This document shows positions 38,901 through 51,273 of a stretch of DNA of 64,000 bases, piece after piece. Made by a program: the position numbers and the translations under genes. Within the stretch, counting starts at the first letter, position 1. Every line of letters starts with the position of its first letter. The notes under the pieces were generated by a model. The model searched no databases, had not been told where the DNA came from, and was given only the letters and a program-made list of their open reading frames with translations. The stretch spans positions 12,240,501-12,304,500 of the forward strand of contig NC_044014.1 in the NCBI RefSeq assembly GCF_900496995.4. The letters are read 5' to 3'. The DNA is from Aquila chrysaetos chrysaetos (lineage: Eukaryota; Chordata; Aves; Accipitriformes; Accipitridae).

Positions 38901-41404
38901 GGCATTAAAGACCTCCGGAGTGGGGATTATGAGAAGATAGTATAAGTCAGATGGCCCTTTTAAGACATGCTTTTTATTCAGCAACAGGACGAGCCCTCAG
39001 ACTGGTACTCTTGCAAGCACTCAAGGTATGTGCAGTAAAGGGCAGTACAAAGATCCCTTGAACAGGCTCCCCGAGCAGTGGTGCATGGTTTGGGCTGGGG
39101 GGGAGCAGTGCCTTGGATCCCGGGGTGTTACCACCACTGTGCCCCTGCTAAAATGCTGTGTGGCTAATTAGTTGTGGGAGAAGCCTTAGTGCCTGCTAGT
39201 TGGGTTACCTCTGTGACACACAGTATTGCTGGGCTATTTCTCCAGCCTGAAGGGCAATGGGAATTTTACCAGCAGCTTCAGTGAAAACAGGCCAGCAGGC
39301 AGTGCTTTGCATCTCCTACGCTAAGGATCTTTACTTGGTTCACCACTCATTGTTCTGACAGTTGTCTCATTTATTCACTTTTTACATCAAAATCCATTCC
39401 TCTAAAGCTTATGTTCAGCCTTAAGCTTCAGCATGTGCTAATAGTATTAATCATTCTGCAAATAGCTCTGTCTACTCTGCTATCAGTAGCTATCTTGATG
39501 ACCCACTGTCCCGGCTCCACGTTGCTTCCCTGCTTTCTGGGGGTGGCTCTCGAGCAACTAAAGAGGTGCACAGCAGGGGAGATGGGTAGGAGGCAGAAGA
39601 AAGCGGAGGGGGATGCTCTTGGGTTGTGCTTCCATGTTTTGGAGCGTGTGCCAAGGTGCACTTAGCTGCAGGGCGATTCAGCCATAGTTTTTTCTTGGGG
39701 GGGTCTGAGCTTCCCCTATGCATCCCATCTGTCCTGGAGGAGACATCACACAACACGCTCGGGGTGGTAAAGATGGTCTAGAAACCTTCCAAGAAGGGTC
39801 CTACTGTCACAGGCGTCAAGGGCAGATGGGACCTGCAGATAGCAGAGCCAGGTCTTGGAAGTGCTCTGGGATCCTGCAGATCAAGTAAGTGTTGATGTGG
39901 CTGCGTGACCTGCCCATATGGTTTTGCCTTTTTACTAGCCAGACTTCTGTGTGTGCATCTCTTCAGAAAAAGGAAGGATATTCTGGAGGGCTTTGAAACC
40001 TTCTCCTGGATATATTAAGAAGTAACACCATGTGTGGAATCACCAGCAGAGAAATTCAACTGAGACTAAAAACAGAGTTTCCTTTTGCTTTCTTATTCAA
40101 AAAAATGCTAATGCCCAGTTCTAGGATTCTCATGTTTCTTAATCTAACGGACAGGCTTCAAATAAAAGCATCCTCTGGGGCAATGTCATGTTCCCTTCAC
40201 AATTGCCTGAACCAGGTTTTCGCTTCTTTCTGATCATATAATATCTCACAGCTAGCTATGGCAACTGGAAAAATGCCAGTAACAGTAGTAAGGTTGCAAG
40301 TAACACATTGCTAGCTTCTTTGAATATAATTTAGCTGCTGAAAAACAAATGATGGTTACAAGCATATGACCAGTCACCTGCCTGCTTCCTGGCCCATGGC
40401 TTAAGAACTTCAAATTAGTACAAAAATATTTCATAGTTAATTAAAAGCCTTACTTTTGTGAAGGTCAATAGAGATGGCTCTGCCCATGATTGCACACAAA
40501 AAATTTCCAGCACAATTGGCAAATCACTTCCCGTGTCTTAGTTTCCCATTTTTAAATAGCACAAAATACTCGCAGACCTGACTTTTCCACAGTCCACAGC
40601 AGGTGCCAGGAGAACAAACTCCACCATGGGGCATTTTGTGGTCTCAGGTATACTGCTGTACACTGCTGCTGTCCTGCAAGATGCACATGATGAAACAGTC
40701 CTTGAACAGGAAAACGTGAGGTCATTTTTAGCTATCGATAGTCCATGAAAATGTAAAATGCATGGAACGTAAGTAGGAGTGGATCAGAATACTGCTATGG
40801 TAATTGTTTAAGAAATATTATGCTTTTACTCACAAATCAATAGACAAGCCAACAAGTTCATCTGAGACTGTTATGTATCTATCTGAGGCACTACAGTAGT
40901 ACTTGCATTTTAGTACCCTAGTATCCCATAGCACATGTCAAAATATTGTATTGGTAGCTGAAATTAACTTAATTACCTGACTTCCTTGGCATCAATCATC
41001 TGTTTTGACTCTGTGGTCCTTGGGGTAGTACTCTTCCTTCAACTCAGAGCATACTGTCAACATTAACAGTGAATCATAGTCAGGGGAGAATAATCAACTT
41101 GCAGCCTCATCTTTTTTCCAGCTAACATTTTGCCATGAAGCATGTTTAAAAAGGCTGGAAATGAATGTAAAATTGAAAGTTAACTGAGCTACTTCAAGGC
41201 TTTTACTACAGCAGCAACAATACCTGCGTAACTGAACAAATTTACTGAGAAAGTGATTTTTGCTGTCAACACCACTGGGAAAAAGCCAAAGTTCCCATTC
41301 AAGTCACAGCAGCACTGCCCAAGTTAAACAAATGTGAAAAATGAGAATTTTGTGATTTTTTTTTTACTCCCTCCAAAAATGTGGCGCATTTCTTGCATTA
41401 CAGG
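35963..41404. other. Intergenic region, middle
   Basis: No recognised gene. The longest open frame (36944-37489, +, 181 codons) has no identifiable domain and is within what chance allows. A MIR-type remnant lies at 40473-40572. Confidence 0.65.
40473..40572 (+). mobile_element. MIR-type SINE remnant
   Basis: Reads GGCTCTGCCCATGATTGCAC, ...TTGGCAAATCACTTCCCGTG and TCTTAGTTTCCCATTTTTAA, parallel to the MIR core (GCTCTGCCACTT... TTGGGCAAGTCACTTAACCT... CTCAGTTTCC). Confidence 0.6.
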
Positions 41405-41740
41405 CTAAGACATCCTGTTCAGCCACATTGCTTTTTAATTAAACGCTTTCCTTTACCTGTTGCTTGACATTAAGCCACTGCTCGTCCTCTGGATCCTCTC
41501 CTCCATCTCCATGCTCCCCTTTCCCTTCTGCTGCTGCTGTGCTGTTTAAGTTAACATTACTTTCAAAAGTTCCCTTTTAATCAGACTGAGCCTGCTGGCA
41601 CGAGCTGTCAGCAGTATTCATTTCTCTAGGCTCTTGCCTTATGTTGCATTGCCTTGGCAACAAGATTTAGCAGTAAGGCAACAGCCTTGAACTTGTCAGA
41701 GTCTGTTGCAATGCTCCGAGCATGTATTACTCTCTGGCAC
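41405..41740. promoter_or_regulatory. Candidate conserved intergenic block with an RFX-like palindrome
   Basis: Contains TTTTTAATTAAACGC, AAGTTAACATTA and the palindrome TTGCC-TT-GGCAA at 41649-41660, which resembles an RFX X-box or NFI-type dimer site. It lies just before a CpG-dense patch. Conservation is not tested. Confidence 0.3.
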
Positions 41741-41904
41741 CTCGGGTTGCTATAACAACTACTAACAATAAAACTCATCTCCCGGCTTTAAATACAGGAA
41801 CTTTTACAGTCTGTTTCCTGGCAGGGCTGCAGCAATATTATGTGAATCGTGGCTGTGCTTGTTTTGCCGCCTTCTTCCTTTTCGCACATGATAGCAGCCT
41901 CCAG

Positions 41905-42025
41905 GAGCGAGGTGCCGAGGCGCGGGAAGGAGCTGGGCAGTGGGCAGCGCAGCCGGTGGCAGCCAGCGTGGGTGATGCCGGTGCCAAGAGCGGGGCCGAG
42001 CGAACAAAAGGCCGAGTGACTGCAG
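41905..42025. promoter_or_regulatory. Orphan CpG-dense patch
   Basis: About 120 bp carrying roughly a dozen CpGs (for example GCGAGGTGCCGAGGCGCGGG and GGCCGAGCGAAC) in an otherwise CpG-poor intergenic region, midway between the two promoter islands. It is a candidate start of a non-coding RNA or an orphan CpG element. Overlapping open frames of 232 codons (41788-42486, -) and 188 codons (41722-42288, +) cross it without recognisable domains. Confidence 0.35.
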
Positions 42026-45000
42026 GGACAATGTGGGGCACAGAGCCCCAGCAGCAAACCCCAAATGCTCCAGACTGCAGGCTGCGCCTGGTGATGCTCA
42101 GCACCTGCCCGCGCTGGGGCTCTGGCTGCGGCATTTTGATTTTTCCCTGCTCCAGCAAAATACACCCTGCACGGCTGGTAATGGCATCCTGGGGAGGAGA
42201 CTGCGGCCATCAGAGAGGCACTTTTGGTCTCTGTCAGCACAAGTGTTTTCTCCCACTCTTGCAAATACTCAGCTGGCGTTACCGATGAGAATAAAGGAGC
42301 AGTGCTAGCGTGGAGACATGTGCAAGGGGCCGATGATTGTCCTCGTGTCATCCAGGCCTGCTCAGCACAGGTTGTCACGACACAAACATCACAAATTAGG
42401 TCTGAATCACTGGTGTTAAATATTAAAAAAACCCTCTTAGCAGAGACGAGGCTTTCAGTGCCAGACGAGCCCATTACGAGGAACATTTTCAGTCAATGGA
42501 AATGAGGGGTGAGGATGTAAATTGAGCCAGTGCAGCATCAGGAACCGTGGAAATTTCCCAGCAGCTCACCCGCTGCCCTGTCACACCTCCTTCCTGTGCC
42601 TTCATTCATGAGGACAGTGCAAAGCACTCATCCTTTTCCTGTATGTCACAGCCATGAGTATCTCGTGCAGACTTAACATCATTCTCACTTTTCCATAGCA
42701 CAGGCCATATTTCTTCAAAGGGACAGAATTCATAACCCGCAACTCGAACAATGGGAAGGCTTGTTTAAGAATAACTCAGGATACAGCATGTTTCAAGCGC
42801 GGTGAGGGATGCAAACAGGAACAGGAAAGAAGCAGCAGATCTTTCCTCCTTAATGAGTGAAGCTCAGTTCCTGCAGCCAGGCAGCACTGGCAGCGATACG
42901 GTGCTTGGCGAGACGCGGGAGGAGGCAGAGCTCTGTCTGAGCGAAGGTCTGTTTGGTTAGACAGATTTTAAAATGTAAAAATGGTGCTTTTCATTTTCCA
43001 CAATTGCTGCCATCTGAAGGACAGTGGTTGCAGGTGGCAGGAGCGGCTGGAGGTCTGGTCTCATGCTGTTTTCCAGTACCTGCCACCCTGCGGGGCCAGC
43101 GGCTGCGATCCCTCAGGGACCCCTGAGGTACAGAGCACCGCCTGGACCCAGAGGTCTTTTAGAAGTGACCCCAAACAGGACCCACGTGGGCAGTAATTTC
43201 CTGCTGATGATAATAGAATTAGTGCATGGCAGAAAAGTTGCAGGTAAGGAGCATCCCTGGATAGACACCGTCTTTCTACAGGGACCCTTTTCATTGCTTC
43301 ATTTGCTTTTTCAGGCTCATGCTTTCTCCTGCACAGAGTTTTGAGTAAACATTCCCCGTACTGAGTTGCTAAGAGCCAAGCAGCCGACCTGACAGGGACA
43401 CCCCAGTCCTCAAACTTCTCTGGAGCTCCTCACATTTCATGTTTCATATGGAAAAAAAAACAGGGCAGTTTTTCTGACTCCTAATCTAGAATTTTGGTTT
43501 CACAGATAAAAACAACTAATCAAGCATAACAAGCTTTTTTTCCAAGGAAAAGAGCTGATTTGAAAAGCCCAGGGCTCGGTTCTGCAGTTAGATCTCAGGA
43601 CAGCAGTATCCAAAGACCTGAAATATCATAGATGGGGTCTCAGATTGCCCCAAACCTCTCATGGATATGGGCTACAGATCACCGTCCCTTAGGCATGGCA
43701 GTTAAAAAATGTGGCCAGGCACCAAACTAAAGCACCCACACAGCCTCAGAATTCGGTGTAACATGCAGGGCATATGCCAGCACCCAGGTTTGTGCCTGAA
43801 TGCTGATTGCAGCCTTGGACTGCCGCACCGCAACTGCAGGGTTTGCTCCCGTAAGGCCAGTTACAGGACTTGGGCTACGTTTTTAAGTTTCTACATGTAG
43901 AATGTTTAATCCCAACTTTTCTGCTTTGTCCCGTTATCTGAAACAGACAGTAACCCAATACTTTGTGTCTGGACTCCTGCACCCACTGGAATAAACATCT
44001 GTTTCTTGTACTGTGATTTGTTTAATATATTGCACAGCACGGGACACCAAATTATTTCAACACGTTCAGGCCCAAGGGATTTTTTGGCAGGTGAGTGGGC
44101 CTCACTCACAAAGGCAGTGATTTCGGGTGGGAGTTGGGGCTTGTAAAATGTGGCCCTTATATATATATATTTACAAATAATTTTCTACTATACTGCAAAT
44201 GTTAATTAGAAACAAAATCCGTGTCTGGTCGCTCACTGGCAATCCCAAATGCCAGAGACTTAGGTCAGTGCTGCCCAGAGGAGATGTGCCACTAACCCAA
44301 GCCCTGGCAGGAGCTTGCCTGGTTCCCGCTTGCCCCCCGAGCGCACAGGGAGAAAAGCAGGACCTAGCAGCGTTACAGAAGGCGAAGACACCTGGCTCCA
44401 TTAATTTTATTGCTGGAGCAGATAAGGAAACCTTGCGTAATAAAAATGCTTCCCAGGTGTCAGGCCAAAACACAGGCAGGTCACTGCACCCTGTTAACGT
44501 TTGAGCTAGTGAAGACTTTGAGGAAGAATGGCATCATATGAACTGAAGAAAAGTCTCTGTTGTGCAATAAGCATGATTTTCATATTTAAATACAGAATAT
44601 ATCCATAAATATATCCAATTCATCTGGATATACTTCCTTAGTAGCATGGATTTTTATGTAGGCTGAAAAAATGATCTCCTTAAGCACTTAACAGGCCACC
44701 AGTGACCACTGTGGTCTCTTTTGCATGCATTAGATCTAGCTTTTCCCATCTTTTTTCCTGCTAGAACAGACAAGGGAAAACTAGGAAGTCCTGGAAATGG
44801 CCACGAGGCTCACATTTCACTTGCAAACAGGCAAGTGCAGGTGAGCAGGGATGTGTGCACACTGTTTGGTGTTGAAACAGAGCCAGGCAGAGAACTCAGC
44901 AAACATTTCATTTTCATCCTTGTCGTGAAAGGTTTACAAGCGAAGTCCTAACATCTGGTATTTAACTGAAAAGAGCAGACGTGGAAGTACTCGGATATCT

Positions 45001-46249
45001 ACCTGGCCTGCTGCTGCCTCCCTTTCCTTTCCAAATGCAGCTGCTGGGAACCACCCAACCATGATCAACTTCCAGTGCTGGCTGGATAAATTGTCCTCCC
45101 AAGAAAAACTAAGATAAGATCTCTAGATAGGCTTGTTTCTTCTCTCTGCTATCTTTTCCCCCAAACACACCATTTGTTGTTGTAGTTTCTAGTTTCACTG
45201 TTTCTAAACATACAAAATTTATTTTAAATGTGATTCGAAAGGACTCGTGCCACATGTTTGAAACCTCCATTTAACTCAGAACTGAGAGCTTAAAATACAA
45301 GCAATTTTCTGCTGAACCATTCTCAGGCCCTTCCTTGCCTTGGCACATTACAGCTTTACTGTTATATACTACCAAAACACTGGCATTAATTGTTGTTAGG
45401 TGGTTTTCTAGGGTGGAAATAGGAAGAAAATACTTAAAGGACTTAAAATACTGGCTCTCTCCTGCATGGACGCAGGCATGCCTCCGGGCTAGGAGGATGT
45501 GACCCTGCCGAGACAGTGCAGAGGCATAAATGCGACCAAAGTCACTGTGGGGCTTTTGCGAGTAAACCAACTTGCACGAGATGGTTTGCGGGACAGCCCC
45601 TGCAAAACACAAATACAAGTGGATTGGTTATCGTCCGGGCAATCCAGCCCTCTCACGTGGATGGGAGGTGCTGTTCGGCCATGTGTGCAACCTCGTAAAA
45701 GCGTGTTTTGGCCCCGTGTTGGTGGGGGGGAAGCGATACCCCTCCTCCCCTCTAACCCCCTGCGGGCCTCCTAAGATGTTTCCTGGCTTGGAAGCACTGT
45801 GGGACCATGGCAATGGGAGAGCCCAGTGGTGCTGGCAGCCCCAGCCCCCACGGTGGGAAAGCGGGGCTGAGAGCATCCTTTCACCTGTCCAGTGTCCGGG
45901 AGATGTCCCAAGCCACTGGCAGGACGTCGCGGTCCAAAAGCCAGGCTCAGGGTGAGCTGAGCTGTAGCATCCCGTGTCCTTGGTGAGAGCTGTGCAGATG
46001 CTCAGCCCCCTGCTACAAATCCCCGTTTCCTATTGCTGTCTCCCACAGCATCCTGCACCGTGACCAGTGCTTTGGGGGGAAAAGAGATGTGTCCTGGTCA
46101 CAGACTGGTCTCTGGGTTGGCCTCTGACACCACGGTCTCACCAAGGCGCCAAACAGCTCCTGCCATGAAAAGGCTGTGGGCTTGCTCCAGGTGGGCAGGG
46201 GTCATCTCGGGAGATTAGATTGCAAAACAGGAGTCTAAATTTCACAGGT

Positions 46250-46860
46250 GTCCAACAGGAGAAGGTGAATGAAATGAAAGTTACAACCATAATAAAGGTA
46301 TCATGGGTATAGGAGGGTTGATAAGATAAAGGGAGTTCTTTTATGGCTTATTTTGTGGCCTTGATTGCTTGATACGGATCAAGATTACAACAGACATAAT
46401 GGCTCTGTCACTTGGCGAGGTTGGTCTCAGGCAATTTTGGCTACTTGTCAGGTCTTTCTCCCTCACCCCTCTCTTTTGTAATCTGATGCAAATACAGCAT
46501 TATAAGAACATAAAAGATAGCCCAATTAGGACAATTTAATTAAAAGCAAGGTAGGTTGAAATGCTTTCATAAAACACCTTTGCAACAGAACTTGCGCCAT
46601 TTTAGTCGAGATCAAACAGCTGCTTAGAAAGGACAGTTTCAGCTCTTTAAACGTTTCAGATTATATATCATAGACAGCACTGCCTGATGAATTAATTATT
46701 AAAGTATTTTACATTATCTACATCGGCAAGTTCATTAGGGCCACTTCAAAGCTTCCCAGAGATCCAAAATGCCCAGGAAACAAGCATCAAACATTTTGGC
46801 TTAACCGGAAAGCTCATTCCACTTTCTCTTATTTAACTTATTAGTCATGTATTATTCAAA
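46250..46860. promoter_or_regulatory. Candidate conserved enhancer block
   Basis: Unlike its GC-richer, lower-complexity surroundings, this 600-bp stretch is non-repetitive and AT-rich. It carries a perfect octamer ATGCAAAT at 46486-46493, CCAATTAGG, TTTAATTAAAAG, GATGAATTAATTATTAAAG and GATAAG-like sites. It is the best-looking enhancer candidate in the shared intergenic region. Conservation was not tested. Confidence 0.35.
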
Positions 46861-47124
46861 TGAAATAAATAGTGCTGCCTCCCATGCTCATCCAGGCAAA
46901 GCCTTCAGCAGCAATCCGCTGGCTCGTTCAGCCTGGACATCTACCAGCCTCCACATGGGCCATGTCTCAGCACCAGTCCCCCAGGTACCCCCAGACCCCC
47001 CCAGGGCTCGTCCATGGGCTTAACACTGGTCCTGCTGGGTCAGGCCACTGGTGGTACTGGGGGCTTGTGGTGTTTAGACTTAGGTCACTGCAGACAGGCA
47101 GGACACCAGCCCACATGGCACAGT

Positions 47125-47205
47125 CATGCCTCTGCCTGTAAAATGGCTGTTTATTGCAGAGGACTTGTCATGAGCATAATCAGGACATGTCTGCAAAATG
47201 CTTTC
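47125..47205 (+). mobile_element. MIR-type SINE tail remnant
   Basis: TGCCTCTGCCTGTAAAATGG, then TGTCATGAGCATAATCAGGA and TGCAAAATGCTTT, matching the 3' half of MIR (CTGTAAAATGGG... TTGTGAGGATTAAATGAG... GTAAAGCGCTT). Confidence 0.5.
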
Positions 47206-49182
47206 TGGCCTTAATACATCTTTTCTTACACGACCATTCCTCTTCTGGAATTAAGTTCCTATGCAGAATACCCACCAGTTTGTCATTATTAATTCTACCA
47301 GGAAAGGAAGGAAATTAGTCTAACTTTTAGTGCTCAATGAGTCAGAACCAGTTAGAAGTCACCTCTGGGTACAGAAGCCTTCACAACATGGCTCTGTAAT
47401 ACCAGGCGCTCAATAGCAACTGACAAGGTCTTGCAGACATCAATATTTTCCTTTCTATTTTCTGCTTCCTTTAGCACATTTTTAGGAGATGGGAATGCAG
47501 ACTTCTTTTTTTTACCTTTATTAAATCAAGATCTTGATCAGGAAGACAGAATGGGGACACATTTTGGTCACCAAACATGACAGTAAAGGTGTTTTCAGTG
47601 GTGGCTTAATTTATTTTGTTTTAAATTACAGAGAGACATCAATATCACATTGATAGTCTGTCCACAGTGGCGCTTGTTATTTCTGCCCTGAGCTGGGACC
47701 AAAGTAGAGAAACTTAATCAAATTCAATCCTCCTGGTTTGCTCCCCTCTCACTCTGGGGTTGTAGGGTAGCTAGAGGAGGCAGGACAGATCTGCTCTCAT
47801 GCTGTAGCTGCTCTCCTCGGACTGGCTGCGGACAGGCAGGATGACATCTCCAGATCTGGAGGAATTAATGAGGCAAGTTGAATGAAGATGCTGAGCTTTC
47901 CCCTGCCCTGTCCTTCCCCTGGTATGCAGGACTCTGTGAGCAGCCTTGTTATTTCATGCTGTAGACACTCCCCAAGTCATACTCCCACATAGGAGATGTG
48001 TTTTCTTTCCTCCCTGTATTTGATTGCCCCTGCTCCCATGGTCCGTCAGTTAACCCAAACTGATTTAATAACAATTCACTGGCAAAAAATAATCAAACAA
48101 ACAATTTCACTGGCACAGGTGTTAAGATTACCTTGTGTTTAGCCACTGTCCTAAATTCAGCCAAACCGAAAGCTCTGCAGAGCAGGAAGGGAAGAGGCCA
48201 GACGCCCTTAGCTCTGCCCCTCGGAAGTGAACGTGGAGCATGTGGACCATGCCAAGGGGGGCTCGGAGTCTCCTGTTCCCTTGGGTACAACTTGCATAAA
48301 CTGGGAAGCACAGGGGAGGAAAAGGCATCCCTGCAGTGCAGCAGTATTTGGTGAGCTGGAAAGGCACATGATGAACATTTGAAATGTTCCGGACTGATCC
48401 ATCCCCCTTCCCTGGGCTGGTGTGGAGCTCCGGCAGGTGCAGCTCTCCACAACCCTCTATTAAGAGCCACAGCCAAATGCAAAATCTAACCCCGAATTAT
48501 TATTATGAGTCAGAGGAGGCTGAAAGGACCATTTCACAACCCTGATTGGATTCAGCTGCAGAGTTCACCATCGGCAAATGATCTCCGTGATCGTCGTGCC
48601 AATGTTGCAGTGCTTTCAAAATGTCCTGACATGTGCTTTAGTATGAGCATCGCTGGATTCTGGCCGGTTTCCAAGAAATGAATCTTCTCAGCAAATATTC
48701 TGCAGGGTAAGCATAATGTGGTCTGTAACACAAACGCAAAACACAGCTGTAGTTTACCCTGAGTGGGACACTGTTGCGATGATCTCAATGGGCCTTTTGG
48801 GCATAGACTACCAGGATTGTATAAGTCCCTTGTGCACAAGGCTGGAAGATGGGGTGAGAATAATCAGGAAACAACAATTAGCTTCACCCAAGATTAACAA
48901 GGAAAGAAAACTCTTCCTGCTGTAACAGTCATGGCCAACAGTCTCCTGCTCCCCTCTCTCCTGTTCCTCCTCAAGGACAGCCTGCAGGCCCAGTCCCATC
49001 CAATGACCCCTCCCAATGCCAGGATGCTGGTTGCAGGACAGACTTTTAGTCTCTTCTGTCAGATTACAAGTTTTGCTGTGCTGCGTTATGCCCTAGATTT
49101 TACTCCAGAGATGTACGAGACAGAGCTCCGCAACATGGAGAGAGCCACAGAGGGCAGCAGTTGCTGGCCAGGGCTGGCTGCA

Positions 49183-49512
49183 GGAGGGCTGGAATTGCTC
49201 AGCCTGGAGAACTGTTCAGAGACAAGAGAGAGCCAGACCCTTTCCAGATGTGCACAGCGAAAGGGCAAGGGGCAAGCTGCAATGAGGAAATTCTGCTCGG
49301 ATATCAGGAATAAACCTTTTTGCTCCAGGGTGGTCAGCACTAGCACAGGCTGTCCAGGGAGGCTATGCTTCTCCTTTCTTGGAGATACTCAGAACCCAGA
49401 AAGACAGTCCCTAAGCAACCTGCTCCAGCTTTGAAGCTGGCCTTGCTTTTAGCAGGGGATTGGACTAGAGGCCTCCAAAAGCCTCTTCTGCCCCTGAATT
49501 ATGCTACATTTC
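49183..49512 (+). mobile_element. CR1 LINE, 5'-truncated 3'-end fragment
   Basis: Reads GAATTGCTCAGCCTGGAGAA, then AGCCAGACCCTTT, GTGCACAGCGAAAGGGCAAGG, GGGTGGTCAGCACTAGCACA, GGCTGTCCAGGGAGG, TTGGAGATACTCAGAACCC, AAGCAACCTGCTCCAGC and GGGGATTGGACTAGAGG. This is the standard 3'-terminal part of the chicken-repeat-1 family. It is diverged, has an internal deletion after 49220, and lacks the rest of the element. CR1 is the dominant LINE in birds and non-avian reptiles. Only the start of the short terminal repeat (GAATTATGCTAC) remains. Confidence 0.9.
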
Positions 49513-51174
49513 TCTCATCTGTTTTTGCTTCATGCTTTCCCTGGAAATACATGAATAGTCAGGGAGACCCAGGTGGTTTAGTAAAAGCCTGGCTCATGTT
49601 GGCTCGCCAGACACAGCCGCAAATGTTTGGCAGTTTGTGGGTAAAGCTCTGCGGGCTACAGCATTGGTGCGGACTGAGGGAGAGGAAGGAGGAAAGGCAG
49701 AGTAGCTGCCGGCTGAACTTCTTCTCCTCTGGAAAAACGCATACAGACTGAGGCCCAGGGTCTAGTTTCATGAGCTGGCTACGTACCCACACAGTTCTCC
49801 CTCACCAGTGGGATGCCAGGTGTAGGACCCAGCCTGTGCACCTTTAAGGGCCTGGTCCTGAGCACCATGCAGCCAGCCGAGTGTCTCCTCTCCTACCGAG
49901 TCCCCAGGATGTGTGGGAGGCCCTGAACTAAGATGGGTCCCACTGAACACCACATTTTCCTCCTCTCTTCATCCTCTGCAGAGTCACGGTTACACTGGAT
50001 GCAGCCATGAGCCCCACGGAAGAGGGGTGGCTGCAGCACTGTCACGGCCTGGGGGCTGGAGGGTCCCCAAGGTACCGACAGCTGCAAGCAAACCCCTCCA
50101 GCCTGGATGCAGTTACAAAGCAGATTTTTTGCTTTTGTTGTAGCCTTTCTGGGTGGTGATCTTCTCAGTTCTGCATTTCTGTAACAGCCTCTTGTTTTTG
50201 TCAATAGGATTGACTTATAGCCCACCTGTAAAAAACTGCCAGGGGCAGAGGAGAGCGGTGGAAGGTATTTTCATTAGGGAGCACGGATGGCAAACGGCCA
50301 GATTTTACAGCAGTTGCACTCACCGTTGTTACAAGTACCACCCTCCTCCCTTCCGAGCAGCAAGCTGACGGTAATTCATCCTGAGAAGTACACGGTACCT
50401 TTCCTGCTGAGGCTTTAAGCAAAGCAAGGGGCTGCCGACATCTTCCTGGAGCTGCGCTCAGCACCAGAAAGCAAGCTGTGGGGTACCTACAGCCCGCCAG
50501 TTCGGTGCTGGGGGGGCTGCCGTGAGGCCCAGCACCTCCCGCCCTGCCCCGGCTCCTTTTCCCCCGGCTCCTTGCCCCCCGCCTCGGGCAGCTCTGCAGC
50601 ACCCGCGGGCTGGGGCGGGCGAGGAGCCAGGCGCATTCGCTGGGCGGCCTCCAATCCCCCCCCTCGAGACAGTGTTTTTGGAAGTTTACGAGCGACGCGG
50701 ATCAAAGGGGCGAGCGCAGGCCGAGGTGCCGGGGACGGGGCCCCGAGGCGGTGCCAGGCGACGCGCTCCGCTCCGCTCCGCTCCCTCCCCCGGGGCAGGC
50801 GCCGGCAGCCGCCAAACGCCGGCGCTTCCCGCCTCTGGCGACACACCCGGGGCCTGCCCTGCGTCTCACACCGGCTCCCTGCGCCACCTCCCCCGGAAGA
50901 CGGAGCCCTCCGCCCGCAGGTCCCGCTCCGGGCTCCCCCAGCCAAGGCCGCGCACAGCACCGGCCTGGGGGCCGCCGCCGCGCCGGGAGGACGGCGCGCC
51001 CCGGGGACGGGACGGGGCGGGGCGGGGCGGGCGGACCCCGCAGGGCTCAGACGAAGGCGGCTGTGGCGGGGTGCCCGGTGACCCGGCCCGGCAGGAGCAC
51101 GGCGGGAGGTCCCGGTCCCGGCCCCGGTCCCGCTCCTCATCCCCCGCCGCCGCCGCCGCCGGCGGCTCCCCCCG

Positions 51175-51235
51175 TGACGTCCGTCGCGACGTCAGCGGCG
51201 GGTGGCTGCGGCGGCCCACGTGGGCGCTGACGTCG
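51175..51235 (+). promoter_or_regulatory. XPNPEP1: CRE / E-box cluster at the XPNPEP1 start
   Basis: Within 61 bp there are three TGACGTC-type sites: TGACGTCC at 51175-51182, CGACGTCA (reverse of TGACGTCG) at 51187-51194, and TGACGTCG at 51228-51235. The palindromic E-box CACGTG at 51217-51222 sits between them. ATF/CREB proteins bind the first type and USF/MYC/MAX the second. The cluster ends 38 bp before the exon 1 donor, so transcription probably starts within or just after it. Confidence 0.65.
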
Positions 51236-51273
51236 CGGCGGCGGCGGACGGCAGGCGGGCGGGACGGCGGCAG
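51236..51273 (+). other. XPNPEP1: XPNPEP1 exon 1, non-coding 5'UTR (start approximate)
   Basis: The donor GGCAG|GTGAGG at 51273/51274 is strong and lies in the CpG island just after the CRE/E-box cluster. The phase needed to join exon 2 is 1 (G|GT). In that frame a TGA lies at 51228-51230 and no ATG follows before the donor. Exon 1 is therefore untranslated unless transcription starts further upstream, and translation starts in exon 2. The left edge is a guess placed just after the promoter motifs. Human XPNPEP1 has a longer isoform with an N-terminal extension; I did not find its coding exon here. Confidence 0.6.

Larger units (their letters stand above)
42500..50479. other. Intergenic region upstream of XPNPEP1
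   Basis: No recognised gene. It contains a candidate conserved block (46250-46860), a MIR-type tail (47125-47205) and a CR1 fragment (49183-49512). Several 80-130 codon open frames show no recognisable domains. Confidence 0.65.

Noticed and set aside
41788-42486. 232-codon open frame on the minus strand, overlapped by 188 codons on the plus strand
   Set aside because: No recognisable domain, a composition typical of GC-rich non-coding sequence, and frames open on both strands. Kept only as part of the orphan CpG observation.
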